Shown: in pieces, positions 6,791-16,664 of the stretch
Position numbering within the stretch: the first letter of the stretch is position 1
How the letters are laid out: each line of letters begins with the position of its first letter
Assembly (NCBI GenBank): GCA_963744935.1
Contig: CAVUVM010000004.1
Location: forward strand, 806,001-870,000
Reading direction: 5' to 3'
Length of the DNA stretch: 64,000 nucleotides
From: Bog-473 sp963744935
GTDB lineage: Bacteria; Actinomycetota; Acidimicrobiia; Acidimicrobiales; RAAP-2
Made by a program: the position numbers and the translations under genes
The notes under the pieces: generated by a model
The model's database searches: none
The model's input: only the letters and a program-made list of their open reading frames with translations
What the model was told of the DNA's origin: nothing

Positions 6791-8807
6791 TTAGCCCGCT
6801 GTCCCCTGGGATTGCATGCTGGCGGCCTCCACGATCTGGATGTCCGGCGGCTGGATCGCCAGCGGCCCCCCGGCCACCGGGACCTGCCACACCAAGGAGA
6901 GGTACGGCGTCGCCTGGACGACCGAGCCGCTCGGGCACGGCGGGGACCCGGTGATCGTGAGCGAGGTCGTCGCCGAGAGCGACATCGCCGCCGCGGCGGA
7001 CCCGGGCCCGCAGACCTGGGTGCGGCGATGCCACTGCACCAGCGCGCCGTAGGGCATGGGGACGTTGGTGAGCGTCGAGGGCAGGATGTACATCGCCGCG
7101 GCGAGCACCTGCTGGCCCGGCGGCGTAGTGGCGTACACGAGGCCGTCGACGTGCGCGGGGTCGAGGGTGCGGTGCGCCGCCGCGTTGGCCGCCACGACCC
7201 CGGGGTTCACGTAGTAGACGACCGGATGGTCCGTCGGCGAGACGGGCACATATCCGGCCGTCATCGCCGCGGCGGGTGTGGCGTAGGGGGTGACTGCCGC
7301 GCTGGTCTGTTGGACGTATTGCTGCGCACCGATGTCCTGCGCCGCCGTGAGCCGCGGTGCGCAGCCGTTCTGTGCCATCGCGATGTCGTCCGGCCCGTTG
7401 TTGCCGTCCGCCAGCAGCGCCTGCGCCTCCGCCTGTGGCAACGCTGGCCCGCTGTAGTGCCAGTTGGGCTTCGTCGTGTTGAAGCCGGCCGCCGCACTGG
7501 CGTCCGCTCCGTTCATGTTCATGCCGCTGGTGCCGCCCATGATCATGTAGGGCGTGTTGGCCAGGTCGAGCCCCGAGATCTTCAGCCCGACCTGGTGGGG
7601 GTGACAGGTGCTGGCCGTGGCCGACTGCGTGGCGGAGCCGGCCATGGCGGCGCCGCCACTGGCGCCCATCGTCATGCCCGACATCGCGGCAGAGCTCGAC
7701 TCGGGTGCCGCGGCGGGGTAGCTCGCGCTGAGCACCAGAGCGGCGCCCAGCGCGGCGATGCCCAAGCCGGCCACCGCGGGGCTCCGCCGCATGATGTCGA
7801 TCACGGGCGAACGCCAGTCGGCACGGGCCGCGATCACCGTCGGCACCATCGCCGCCGCGAGGAGGATCACCAGCGGTCCCGTGTTGGGATCGGTGTCCGA
7901 GCCGCTGAAGACGTTGCCCACGAGGCCTTGGGCCGCGACCCAGAACAACAGGGCGACCAATGCGCCGGCGGCGAGAAACCAGCTGGGGCGCCGCGCCACC
8001 AGCGGGCCCAGCCCGATGACGACCGACACGGCGGCGAGGATCCAGGCCGTCTCGGTCCCGCTCGTCGAGAACAGGTTGCCGAGGTGGGTGAGGAAGGAGG
8101 CATACCAGCCCGGTGAGCCGTCGGCCATGCCCACGATGGCGCTCGCCACCCACGTCGTGGTCCGCTTGTCGGGGAGCAGGAAGAGCACGGCGGCCAGGCA
8201 CCAGTAGCCCGCCCAGGCCGCCAGCGGCGTGATGGAGTGGCCGATGCCCTGGGCCGCTGCAGAGGACGCCACGCCCACGGGGCGGTCACTCCGGTCGACG
8301 TCGCGCCGGGGCGCCCGCGGCCAGGCCATGAGCCCGAGCAGCCCGTACATGACGACCGAGCCGGGTGCCCCCGTTCAGCGCGGTGGCGGTGCCGGTGAGG
8401 AGCATGCCCATGCCTTCGCCGAGAATCCAGACCCCGAGGATCCAGACGAAGGACACGGCGAGCGCAGGCTTCACCGTGCGGCGGAAGAGGAGGGCCACGC
8501 CGATGAAGAGCTGGATCAGCGCGAAGAACGTGTTCCAGACCGCGATGTCGGGGGCCAGGAAGTTCCCGATGTGGGTGATGAAGTCCCCCAGCACGAAAGG
8601 CTGGCCCTGGGCGTTGGACAAGATGTTGTTCGTGACGAAGCCCTGGCCGAACATGAACGGCTGGAACTGCAGGGCCGCATCGAGGATCCAGAGCAGGCCG
8701 AGGGCGATCTGGAGCGCGCGCTGGGAGCGGATGGCGAACGGGAAGCGGCTGAGCTCGCCAGCCGGCGTCACCTTCTCCACCGTCTCGTACGTCGACCCTG
8801 CGTCCAT
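6791..8807 (-). CDS. Integral membrane protein with Met-rich extracytoplasmic domain, frameshifted
   Basis: Two minus-strand reading frames form one gene. The first (from ATG 8807, MDAGSTYETVEKV) covers about 140 residues of membrane sequence ending GEGMGMLLTGTATALNG. The second continues in another frame as GAPGSVVMYGLLGLMAWPR and runs to 6791. The join falls at a GGGGG run near 8368-8372; dropping one G restores a single frame of about 670 residues. The N-terminal half has many membrane helices of DoxX-like appearance. The rest has a Met/Gly/Ala-rich stretch (MSGMTMGASGGAAM), then a soluble part with CHPHQVGLKISGLDL and many His and Met residues, possibly metal binding. Function unknown. 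Assembly error is more likely than decay because both halves look intact. Confidence 0.65.
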
Positions 8808-8906
8808 GCCCCGCTCTAGCTACTGGCGGGCTGCGGGATGGATCGTCACGGCCCTGCGGGTTCACCTGCACCTTTTGCGCTGCGAGGCCCCTGACGCCCT
8901 CCGTTC

Positions 8907-10736
8907 TCAGGGCAGCCCGAAGTCCTGGGCGATGCAGTCGGTCGGCGTGATCGCCTCGGCCACAGGTGTGCCGTTCACGTTGTCGTAGACGTTGAGCGAC
9001 GCGCCGTTGAGGCACGAGTAGGCCGTCTCGTTGGATTCGAAGTCTGTCACCGTGCCCGCCGGCACCACCCCGAGCACCTGGCTCGAGGAGATGGGCGACA
9101 GCGCGACCGTCGTGCCGTTGTAGATGCCCGTGATGACCGCCGTCGTCGTCGACGTGGTCGTCGGCGCGGGAGTCGGCGCGACGGCCGGCGCCGATGGTGT
9201 GGCGCTCACTTTGCCGGCGCCACCCGTGGCGCCCGCGTCGGTTCCATTCCCGTTCGAGGTCCCACCGGGAAGCGGAGCCGCGGCGGCCGACGTGGGCGAG
9301 CCAGCCGACCCCGACACGGTGCCACCGCCTGCGGGCGCCGGGGCCGCCATGGCGGGCGCGCTCGACGACGTCGACTGCGGCCCGGTGCCGGGCGGCGCGC
9401 CCGGCGAGATGCCGTCGAGCGACGCGATCAGCTGCGCATCGTCGCTCTCCATCCCGAGCGCCCAGATCCCGACACCGCGCACGCCGTAGTAGAACGCCAG
9501 CACTGAGACGTCGTAGAGGCCGTTCTCTCCCTCGTAGTAGGACTCGTGCCATTGACCGCCCACCTGGTAGCTGGTCCACGCGGTCTCCGTCACCGGGTCC
9601 CAGTACTCGGGGCCGTTGCCCTGCGCCTGCGAATCGGCAATGTCGGCCGCGCCGCCGGTGGCGTCGGCCGCCATGGTCCCGTTGCTCGTGGGCCAGTCGA
9701 TGCCGAAGAAGGGCACGCCGAGGATCACCTTGGACGCCGGCACCGCAGCGGTGTACTGGGCCAAGGTGGTCTGGCTGCTGAACTGCGCGCTGGTGAGCGG
9801 CGACGACGCCGAAGGCGAACCTGCCAGGTTGAGCTCGTAGTCCATGACGAAGAAGGCGTCGACGGCGGGAGCCAGCGCCGCAATGTCGTAGAACCCGTTG
9901 GGGTCCCCCGCCGACGACGCGTAGGTGTCCATCGTGATCTGCCAGTGCGGGTCCGCCGAACGCAACGTGCCTGCCACCGACGTGATCAGGTTGGTGAGGC
10001 CGGCCTGATCACCGTTGCCCTCGCCCTCGAAGTCGAAGTTCACCCCGTCGAGCGCCTTGGCCTGGAGCAGCGGGATCAGCGCCGCCGAGAGCGTGGACGG
10101 TGCCGTCGGCGATGACGTCAACGCGTCGAGCGAGTTCTGCGCGAAATCGGTCACCGTCAGCACGACGCGCTCCCCGGCAACGTGCGCCCGCGTGATCAGG
10201 TCGGTCAGGTCCTGGCTCTCGAAGCCGTTCCATCCCGGCCCGCTCTGGTCGAGCGTGCCGTTGGGGTTCACGTCGATGGAGAAGTAGGCCAGTGTGGACA
10301 GACCGGTGATGCTGAAGCTCGACGACTGGGGCAGCGTCCAGTAGGGCGCGAACGCGAAGTTCTCCCGCGCCGCGAGCGGCGGTTCGTCGGTCAGCGCGGC
10401 CGAGGCGGCGGTGGGGGTTCCGGTGGCCCGTGTCAACTGGAGCGACGCCGTCGCGCCGAGTTCGCGCAACGCGGCGTTGCCGGGTCGGTCGGCCAGGTCG
10501 GCCTCGAACCGGTCGTGGACGGCGTGGGCGTGCCCGGCCGCCCGCGGCGGCGGCACGGCCGAGCCGCCGATCGAAACGGCGAAGCCGGCGCACAGAACGG
10601 CGAAGCAAAAGGCGAACGCGCCGATCACGGGCGCGAAGGGGCGGACCCGAGCGAACGCGCTCGCAGCTCCCCTCCCCATCCCCGACAGACCCGCCGTCCT
10701 CTTGACGAGGTGGGCCAGCTTCTCAGCCAGCACCAT
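8907..10736 (-). CDS. Glycoside hydrolase family 18 protein, secreted or anchored
   Basis: A 609-residue protein from ATG 10736. An N-terminal signal or anchor helix (PVIGAFAFCFAVLCAGFAVSI, about residues 36-56) precedes a GH18 barrel. The barrel carries the catalytic motif DGVNFDFEG (family DxxDxDxE), with the general acid Glu. Supporting elements are YWTLPQSSSFSI, MDYELN and FFGIDWP, the catalytic-loop and barrel strands of GH18. After the barrel comes a long Pro/Ala/Ser/Thr/Gly linker (about residues 430-530) and a small C-terminal domain with two cysteines (SCLNGASLNVYDN, TDCIAQDFGLP). Likely degrades or binds chitin-like or peptidoglycan-related glycans outside the cell. Many actinobacterial relatives are spore- or wall-associated. 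Stands alone. Confidence 0.88.
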   Translation of the reverse strand: MVLAEKLAHLVKRTAGLSGMGRGAASAFARVRPFAPVIGAFAFCFAVLCAGFAVSIGGSAVPPPRAAGHAHAVHDRFEADLADRPGNAALRELGATASLQLTRATGTPTAASAALTDEPPLAARENFAFAPYWTLPQSSSFSITGLSTLAYFSIDVNPNGTLDQSGPGWNGFESQDLTDLITRAHVAGERVVLTVTDFAQNSLDALTSSPTAPSTLSAALIPLLQAKALDGVNFDFEGEGNGDQAGLTNLITSVAGTLRSADPHWQITMDTYASSAGDPNGFYDIAALAPAVDAFFVMDYELNLAGSPSASSPLTSAQFSSQTTLAQYTAAVPASKVILGVPFFGIDWPTSNGTMAADATGGAADIADSQAQGNGPEYWDPVTETAWTSYQVGGQWHESYYEGENGLYDVSVLAFYYGVRGVGIWALGMESDDAQLIASLDGISPGAPPGTGPQSTSSSAPAMAAPAPAGGGTVSGSAGSPTSAAAAPLPGGTSNGNGTDAGATGGAGKVSATPSAPAVAPTPAPTTTSTTTAVITGIYNGTTVALSPISSSQVLGVVPAGTVTDFESNETAYSCLNGASLNVYDNVNGTPVAEAITPTDCIAQDFGLP

Positions 10737-10907
10737 TGGAGTGGGAACTGGCCTTGACCGGCGAATCTCACGGTCAGGGGTCTCGGCGCACCAGGTGTGC
10801 GCGCCCTTTGGCGTGCCTCGAATCGTGGCTCTCGCTGAAACGCCGGCTGCGGGTCAGATGACCGGCGGCTGAGCGGGCGGCGCCGCGCCGGGCTCGGCCT
10901 CGGGCGC

Positions 10908-12326
10908 TCAGGCCTCCGCCACGGCGGCGACCAGCTTCTGGAGGGTGTCCTTGGCGTCCCCGAAGAGCATCGTGGTCTTGGGGTCATAGAGCAGGTCGTT
11001 GTCGATGCCGGCGAAGCCCGGGCGCATCGAACGCTTGAGGAAGACGATGTTCTGCGCCTCGTCGGCGTTGATGATGGGCATGCCGTAAATCGGGCTCCCC
11101 GGCGTGGACTTGGCCGCCGGGTTCACCGTGTCGTTCGCCCCGACGACGAGGGCGACGTCGGCGGTCGCCATTTCGAGGTTCGCCTCGTCCATCTCCTTCA
11201 GCTCGTCGTAGGGCACGTTGGCCTCGGCCAGGAGCACGTTCATGTGCCCGGGCATACGGCCCGCCACCGGATGGATGGCGAAGAAGGTCTCGACGCCGCG
11301 TGCCTTCAGCGCCTCGGAGAGCTCGCGCACGGTGTGCTGGGCCTGCGCGACGGCGAGCCCGTAGCCGGGGATGATGACGACCTTGCGCGCGTAGGCGAGC
11401 AGGACCCCGACGTCCTCGGGCGTCCCCGTCCGCACGGACCGTGACGCGTCGCCCTGCTCGCCGCCGGTCGCCGTGATGACCGCTCCGAACGCGCTGAACA
11501 AGATGTTGGGCAACGAGCGACCCATGGCGCTGCTCATCAAGCGGGTCAAGATGATCCCGGAGGCACCGACCAGGGTGCCGGCGACGATCAGCAGCGCGTT
11601 GTCGAGCACGAATCCGGACGCGGCGACGGCGAGCCCGGTGAACGAGTTCAGCAGCGAGATGAGCACCGGCACGTCGGCGCCACCAATGGGCAGGACGAAG
11701 ATCACGCCGAGTACCAGCGCGAGCACGAGGATCACCCAGACGTAGGCGATGCTCCCGGTGACCAGCGCCAAGACGATCATGACCCCGATGGCGGCGCCCA
11801 CGAGCGCGTTGATCACCTGCTGGCCCGGGTACGTGATGGGGCGCCCGGTGATGAGCTCCTGCAGCTTGACGAAGGCAACAGCGCTTCCCGAGAACGAGAC
11901 CGACCCGATGAGCACGCCCAACAGGACCTCGGCCGTCACGTAGACAGCAGGCTGCAGGCCGAGGAAGTGCAGATGGAGCAGCTCCACGATCGAGATCAGC
12001 GCAGCCGCCCCACCGCCGACGCCATTGAAGATGGCGACGAGTTGGGGCATCGCCGTCATCTTCACGAAACGGGCCACCGGCACCGCGATCGCAGCGCCGA
12101 GGAACATGGCGACGAGCGCCAGCACCAGGTTCTTGCCCGAGTGGCGCAGCTCGGGAAGCGTGAAGGTCATGGCGATGGCCAGCGTGGCCGCCGCGGCGCC
12201 GACCAGGTTCCCCAGCCGCACGTGGCGCGGCGAGCTCAGTCCCTTGAGGGCGAGGATGAACCCCGCGATGGCGATGAGGTACGCGAGGTCGCGCGCGTCG
12301 GCCAGGGTGAAGGTCGTCGCCAGCAT
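10908..12326 (-). CDS. pntB: NAD(P) transhydrogenase subunit beta
   Basis: A 472-residue protein from ATG 12326, overlapping the stop of pntAB by ATGA. The first about 270 residues hold the membrane domain II helices (LAYLIAIAGFILALKGLSS, FNGVGGGAAALISIVEL, SGSAVAFVKLQELITG). The C-terminal domain III binds NADP(H): GYGLAVAQAQHTVRELSEAL, FAIHPVAGRMPGHMNVLLAEA, VVGANDTVNPAAKSTPGSPI, with Asp in NDTVN. It couples proton movement to hydride transfer between NADH and NADP. Forms an operon pntAA-pntAB-pntB. In this catabolic setting it would balance NADPH for hydroxylating and reducing steps. Confidence 0.95.
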   Translation of the reverse strand: MLATTFTLADARDLAYLIAIAGFILALKGLSSPRHVRLGNLVGAAAATLAIAMTFTLPELRHSGKNLVLALVAMFLGAAIAVPVARFVKMTAMPQLVAIFNGVGGGAAALISIVELLHLHFLGLQPAVYVTAEVLLGVLIGSVSFSGSAVAFVKLQELITGRPITYPGQQVINALVGAAIGVMIVLALVTGSIAYVWVILVLALVLGVIFVLPIGGADVPVLISLLNSFTGLAVAASGFVLDNALLIVAGTLVGASGIILTRLMSSAMGRSLPNILFSAFGAVITATGGEQGDASRSVRTGTPEDVGVLLAYARKVVIIPGYGLAVAQAQHTVRELSEALKARGVETFFAIHPVAGRMPGHMNVLLAEANVPYDELKEMDEANLEMATADVALVVGANDTVNPAAKSTPGSPIYGMPIINADEAQNIVFLKRSMRPGFAGIDNDLLYDPKTTMLFGDAKDTLQKLVAAVAEA

Positions 12327-12745
12327 CAGGCGGCGCCTCCGCCGGTGTCACTGGCACCCGCGTTGCGAGCGTCGGCGCTCTGGTTCGTAGCCGGCCCGCT
12401 GTCCGTGGCCGCGGCGGCCGGGGCGCGTCCGCGCTCGCCCGGCTTGGACTTGAACATCTCGAGCATGCGATCGGTGACGACGAAGCCGCCGACCACGTTC
12501 AGCGTGGCCAGGAAGACAGCCACGAACCCGAGGGTCAGCTGGGCTGCGCCATGCGCCTCGCCCATGACGGTCAGCGCCCCGACGAGCACGATGCCGTGGA
12601 TGGCGTTGGAGCCCGACATGAGCGGTGTGTGCAAGATGCTCGGGACCTTGGAGACCACCTCGATCCCCACGAACGCTGCCAGCACGAAGATCGTCAGGTA
12701 GGCGACGATCCCGGTCGAGCTGGTCGACTCGATGAATGCGATCAC
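12326..12745 (-). CDS. pntAB: NAD(P) transhydrogenase subunit alpha, membrane part
   Basis: A 139-residue protein from GTG 12745, overlapping the end of pntAA by GTGA. It has three hydrophobic helices (YLTIFVLAAFVGIEVVSKV, HGIVLVGALTVMGEA, LTLGFVAVFLATLNVVGGFVV) and the conserved motif HTPLMSGSNAIHGIV, typical of PntAB. The C-terminal about 40 residues are a polar, Ala/Ser-rich extension not expected in the family. It forms part of the proton channel with PntB. Split-alpha organisation (PntAA plus PntAB) is the usual one in many actinobacteria and proteobacteria. Confidence 0.93.
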   Translation of the reverse strand: MIAFIESTSSTGIVAYLTIFVLAAFVGIEVVSKVPSILHTPLMSGSNAIHGIVLVGALTVMGEAHGAAQLTLGFVAVFLATLNVVGGFVVTDRMLEMFKSKPGERGRAPAAAATDSGPATNQSADARNAGASDTGGGAA

Positions 12746-13936
12746 GCCCCTGCTCCTTCCGTTCCGTTCCCGCCGGTCTGGGTCCCGCCGTTCCCCGCCC
12801 CGCCGTTCCCCGCCCCGCCCAGCACCTCGACGGCGGCGGGCGCCATGGGCGTCCCCTCACGCAGGACGCACATGCCGGTCACGATCTCGTCGTCCCAGTC
12901 CGGCACCAAGGACCCCTCGGGTGCCATGAGCCCGACGACGTTGGCCACGTTGCCGCGCGAACAGGAAGCTCGCGTGCGTCGGCATGCCCGACGGCGGGTT
13001 GGCCATACCCACGATCTGCACGCCCTGGTGCTCGACTACCTCGCCTGCCTTCGTGAGTTCGCAGTTGCCGCCCTGGTCCGCCGCCATGTCGACGACGACG
13101 GCGCCCTGGGTCATCCGCTCGACCATGGCCGTGGTCAGCAGGATCGGCGCCTTGCGCCCCGGGACGGCCGCCGTGGTGATGACGACGTCGGAGCGGCCGA
13201 CCTCCTCCGCCAACGCTGCGCGCTGGCGGTCGAGCTCCTCGGGGGTCAGCTCGCGGGCGTACCCGCCGGCGCCCTCCGCCGAGACACCGGTGTCGAAGAA
13301 GGTCGCACCGAGGCTCTCCGCTTCCTCCTTGGCGGCCGCGCGCACGTCGTAGGCCTTGACCACCGCGCCGAGCCGCCGCGCCGTCGCGATCGACTGCAGG
13401 CCCGCCACCCCGACGCCCATCACGAACACCTTGGCCGGGGGCACGGTGCCGGCCGCCGTCATGAACATGGGGAAGAACTTGGCCAGTTGCTCGGCGGCCG
13501 CCAGGCCGGCGCGGTAGCCCGAGACGGTGGCCTGCGAGCTGAGCGCGTCCATGCCCTGGGCGCGGCTGATCCGGGGCAGCAGGTCGAAGCTGAAGACGGT
13601 GGCGCCCTTGGCCGCTAGCGCGCGCAGGGCGTCCACGGACTGGGCCACGCCGAAGAAGCTCAGGAGTGCGACGCCCTGGGGCAGCGCGGCCACCTCCTCC
13701 GCGCTCGGCGGGTTGACCCGCACCACCAGCTGCGCGCCCGAGAGAGCGTCCGCGGCGTCCGGGGCGACGGTGGCGCCTGCCTCGCTGTACGCGCTGTCGC
13801 TGAACTCGGCTGCGGTGCCGGCGCCCGCCTGCACGCAGACCTCCCAGCCCGTGCCGGCGAGCTTCTTGGCCACGTCAGGCACGAGGGCCACACGGCGCTC
13901 CCCGGGACGCGTCTCGGTGAGGACCGCCATTTTCAC
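12742..13936 (-). CDS. pntAA: NAD(P) transhydrogenase subunit alpha, NAD-binding part, frameshifted
   Basis: The gene starts at ATG 13936 (MKMAVLTETRPGERRVALVPDV) and encodes domain I, which binds NAD(H): FVMGVGVAGLQSIATARRLGA, RAPILL-type loop GRKAPILLTTAMVERM, and VDMAADQGGNCELT. After MPTHASFLFAR the frame is lost. The expected continuation (NVANVVGLMAPEGSLVPDWDDE) lies in a second frame that ends at 12742. One extra G near 12951-12955 (read on the plus strand as TGCCGCGCG; on the coding strand GCGCGGCAACG instead of GCGCGCAACG) explains it. The rest is intact and the downstream subunits are complete, so this is probably a sequence error. Confidence 0.88.
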
Positions 13937-14777
13937 GGTCGTTCTGTTTAGCAGCTGACCCCCGCTGCACCCCTAATCGGCGGGGTCGGCAGGCACTCCT
14001 ACCCCGTGGCTCTTCCCCCTGTGGCTCTTCGTGTGCGCGCAGGAAGGCCGGAAACTCACCACCCCCGTGCACTACCAGGTTGGCACCGCTGATGTAAGAG
14101 GCGCCCGGGCTGGCGAGGAACAGGCACGCACCCGCGATGTCCTCGGGCGTGCCCATCCGGCCGAGCGGCACGGTGGCCGCCATCCGCTCGAGCCCGCCGG
14201 TGCCGCCGTAGAAGTCGTCGCCCGCACCGGTGTCGAGCAACCCGCCGCTCACGCAGTTGACGCGCACCTGCGGTGCCCACTCGAGCGCAAGCGTCGCCGT
14301 GAGGTTCACGAGGCCTGCCTTGGCCGCGCCGTACGCCGACGCGCCCGGCGAAGGCCGCAGCGCCGAGACGCTCGCGATGTTGATGATGCAGCCTCCGTCC
14401 TCTTCGACGTGCATCACCTTGTACGCCGACTGCGCGCACCACAGCGGGGCGAGGAGGTTCAAGCCGACGACGGCCTCCACGAAGCGGGGCGACTGCTCCG
14501 CGGCCAGCGCGTGCGGAGCGCCCCCGGCGTTGTTGACGAGCACGTCGAGGCGGCCGAAGTGCTCCACTGCCTTGGCGACGACACGTTCGGCGTCGACCGG
14601 CTTGCGCACGTCAGCGGCGATGAACACCGCCCCCTCGACGTCGGCCTCGTGGCGCCCGCAGGTGACCACATGCGCGCCGGCGCCGGCGAACGCGGCCACG
14701 ATGCCCGCCCCGACACCACGCGAACCGCCGGTCACCAGCACCACGCGCTCGCTGAAGTCGTAGACCGGCTGCGTCAC
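13875..14777 (-). CDS. SDR family oxidoreductase (Rv3549c-like)
   Basis: A 300-residue protein from GTG 14777 (VTQPVYDFSERVVLVTGGSRGVG). The cofactor motif is TGGSRGVG, followed by NNAGG, the catalytic serine in IINIASVSA, and YGAAKAG (Tyr-x-x-x-Lys). The body ends at GGGEFPAFLRAHEE. The last 40 residues are Arg-rich and overlap the start of pntAA by 62 bp, so a small indel near the 3' end is possible. It is divergent from echA20 with a shared control region containing an operator-like palindrome. This is the arrangement of the SDR genes next to echA20 in the M. tuberculosis KstR2 region. Probably oxidises a ring hydroxyl in sterol degradation. Exact step unknown. Confidence 0.87.
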   Translation of the reverse strand: MTQPVYDFSERVVLVTGGSRGVGAGIVAAFAGAGAHVVTCGRHEADVEGAVFIAADVRKPVDAERVVAKAVEHFGRLDVLVNNAGGAPHALAAEQSPRFVEAVVGLNLLAPLWCAQSAYKVMHVEEDGGCIINIASVSALRPSPGASAYGAAKAGLVNLTATLALEWAPQVRVNCVSGGLLDTGAGDDFYGGTGGLERMAATVPLGRMGTPEDIAGACLFLASPGASYISGANLVVHGGGEFPAFLRAHEEPQGEEPRGRSACRPRRLGVQRGSAAKQNDRENGGPHRDASRGAPCGPRA

Positions 14778-14880
14778 GGCGCAAACCCTACGGCACCTCC
14801 CGCCCACCGGCACCGGCTCCGGAGCCGTCGCACCCGTGTTGGCCGGGCGGCGCACGCTGGCGTAAGTTCCGAGCGGCTTT

Positions 14881-14895
14881 CTGACGTGGCGTCAG
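14881..14895. promoter_or_regulatory. Palindromic operator-like site CTGACGTGGCGTCAG
   Basis: A palindrome with arms CTGACG and CGTCAG around TGG, in the divergent region between the SDR (14777) and echA20 (14926). It ends 30 bp before the echA20 start. The same 13-bp core TGACG-N3-CGTCA recurs before three other catabolic genes in this window. Confidence 0.6.
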
Positions 14896-14925
14896 AGCCG
14901 GCACCGAGGAGAGACCCGGAACGCA

Positions 14926-15684
14926 ATGCCCATCGATGTGGTCCAGGAGCACGACGGCATCGCCGAGGTGGTCATCGACCACCCGCCGGTCAACGCACTC
15001 GACGTGGCGGGCTGGTTCGCGTTGGCCGACGCACTGACCGCCGCGGGTCGGGTCCCGTCCAACCGGGTCGCCGTGCTGCGGGCGACCGGGCGTGGCTTCT
15101 GCGCCGGCGTGGACATCAAGGAGATCAACGCCAAAGGCGACGAGGCGCTCGTCGGGGTGAACCGAGGCTGTTACGCCGCCTTCGCCGCGGTCTACGACTG
15201 CGAGGTGCCGGTGATCGCGGCCGTGCAGGGGTTCTGCCTGGGCGGCGGCATCGGCCTGGCTGGCAATGCCGACATCGTCGTGGCCGCCGACGACGCGACC
15301 TTCGGGCTGCCCGAGGTCGATCGCGGCGCGCTCGGTGCCGCCACGCATCTGGCCCGCCTCGTCCCCCAGCACGCCATGCGCAAGATGGTCTACACGGCGA
15401 AGCCCATCACCGCGGCCGAGCTCGCCTCCTACGGCTCGGTGGCCGCGGTGGTGCCGCCGGACCGCCTTCGGGCGGCTGCGCTCGAGATCGCCGCCGACAT
15501 CGCCACCAAGAGCCCCACCATCATCCGCCGGGCCAAGGAGTCGCTCAACGGCATCGACCCGGTCGACGTGAAGCGCAGCTACCGCTTCGAGCAGGGCTTC
15601 ACCTACGAGCTGCACGTGCGCGGCGTGGCCGACGAACAGCGGGCGGCCTTCGTCGAGAAGCGCGACGCCGACACGTCCACGTGA
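14926..15684 (+). CDS. echA20: Enoyl-CoA hydratase family ring hydrolase, EchA20-like
   Basis: A 252-residue crotonase-fold protein starting at ATG 14926. It has the oxyanion-hole strands GRGFCAGVDIKEIN and AVQGFCLGGGIGLAGNADIVVA and the active loop FGLPEVDRGALGAATHLARLVP. The C-terminal segment YRFEQGFTYELHVRGVADEQRAAF is typical of EchA20. In M. tuberculosis EchA20 opens the last steroid ring D by hydrolysis of HIEC-CoA to give COCHEA-CoA. The gene lies directly before ipdA and ipdB, the next enzymes of that pathway, with 16 bp spacing, and shares their order with the mycobacterial locus. The palindrome at 14881 probably controls the operon. Confidence 0.88.
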   Translation: MPIDVVQEHDGIAEVVIDHPPVNALDVAGWFALADALTAAGRVPSNRVAVLRATGRGFCAGVDIKEINAKGDEALVGVNRGCYAAFAAVYDCEVPVIAAVQGFCLGGGIGLAGNADIVVAADDATFGLPEVDRGALGAATHLARLVPQHAMRKMVYTAKPITAAELASYGSVAAVVPPDRLRAAALEIAADIATKSPTIIRRAKESLNGIDPVDVKRSYRFEQGFTYELHVRGVADEQRAAFVEKRDADTST

Positions 15685-15700
15685 GCGAGGTCACGCCTCG

Positions 15701-16594
15701 ATGAGCGACAAGCGCGTCGGCGTCGACGACATCGTCGGCGAGCTCCGCTCCGGCATGACGGTCGGCATCGGCGGCTGGGGCTCGCGCCGCAAGCCCATGG
15801 CCGTCGTGCGGGCCATCTGCCGCTCCGACCTGACGGACCTGACGCTGGTGGCCTACGGCGGTCCCGACGTCGGCCTGCTGTGCGCCATGGGCAAGGTGCG
15901 CAAGGTCGTCTGCGGGTTCGTCACACTCGACTCCATCGCACTCGACCCGCACTGGCGCGCCGCTCGCCAGCACGGCCGCGTCGAGGTGATGGAGGTGGAC
16001 GAGGGCATGTTCTTCCTCGGTCTGCAGGCGGCGGCCTGGCGCGTGCCGTTCCTCCCCACACGGGCGGGGCTCGGCTCCGACGTCCTCACCGTCAACCCCG
16101 ACCTGCGGCTGGTCCGCTCCCCCTACGGCTCGGGCAGCCCCAACCTCGCCGATCCGGCCGATGCCGACGTCGAGCTGGTCGCGATGCCGGCGCTCCGGCT
16201 CGATGCGGCCATCGTCCACACCAACCGGGCCGACGCCGCCGGCAACGGGCAGATCCTCAGTCCCGACCCGTTCTTCGACGCGCTGTTCCTCGGAGCGTCG
16301 GAGCGCCGCTTCATGACCACCGAGCGGGTGGTGGAAAACGGCACGCTCGTCGGCGTTGGCGAGCCGCTCGCCTCCGTGCCGATCCACCGCCTGCTCACCG
16401 ACGGCGTCGCCGAGACGCCCGGCGGGGCGCACTTCACGGCCAACCCGCCCGACTACGGGCGCGACGAGGCGTTCCAGAAGCAGTACGCCGCGGCGGCCGC
16501 GGATCCCGCCGAGTGGGAGGCCTTCGCCAACCGCTACGTCCTCGTCGACGAGGAGGAGTACCAGGCCCGTGTGAAAGAGGGGCGGACATCGTGA
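15701..16594 (+). CDS. ipdA: IpdA-like subunit of COCHEA-CoA hydrolase (CoA-transferase family)
   Basis: A 297-residue CoA-transferase family I alpha-type protein from ATG 15701 (MSDKRVGVDDIVGELRSGMTVGIGGWGSRRKPMAVV). The GIGGWGSRRKPM loop corresponds to the nucleotide/CoA-binding glycine loop. Further family blocks are LTLVAYGGPDVGLL, AAWRVPFLPTRAGLGSDVL and AAIVHTNRADAAGNGQI. IpdA and IpdB form a heterotetramer that in mycobacteria opens the last carbocyclic ring of sterols by hydrolysis rather than CoA transfer. Overlaps the GTG of ipdB by four bases and sits between echA20 and ipdB, which supports the assignment. Confidence 0.9.
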   Translation: MSDKRVGVDDIVGELRSGMTVGIGGWGSRRKPMAVVRAICRSDLTDLTLVAYGGPDVGLLCAMGKVRKVVCGFVTLDSIALDPHWRAARQHGRVEVMEVDEGMFFLGLQAAAWRVPFLPTRAGLGSDVLTVNPDLRLVRSPYGSGSPNLADPADADVELVAMPALRLDAAIVHTNRADAAGNGQILSPDPFFDALFLGASERRFMTTERVVENGTLVGVGEPLASVPIHRLLTDGVAETPGGAHFTANPPDYGRDEAFQKQYAAAAADPAEWEAFANRYVLVDEEEYQARVKEGRTS

Positions 16595-16664
16595 GCAGGA
16601 CGGGGCGGCGCGCGGCGGCGACCGCGGCCACGACGACACCGGCGTCACCCGGGCCGAGTTCTGC

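Noticed and set aside
6138..8201. Single 687-residue minus-strand protein
   Set aside because: The upstream two thirds are antisense-like and overlap the membrane gene in another frame. Only the part from GTG 6698 has membrane-protein features.
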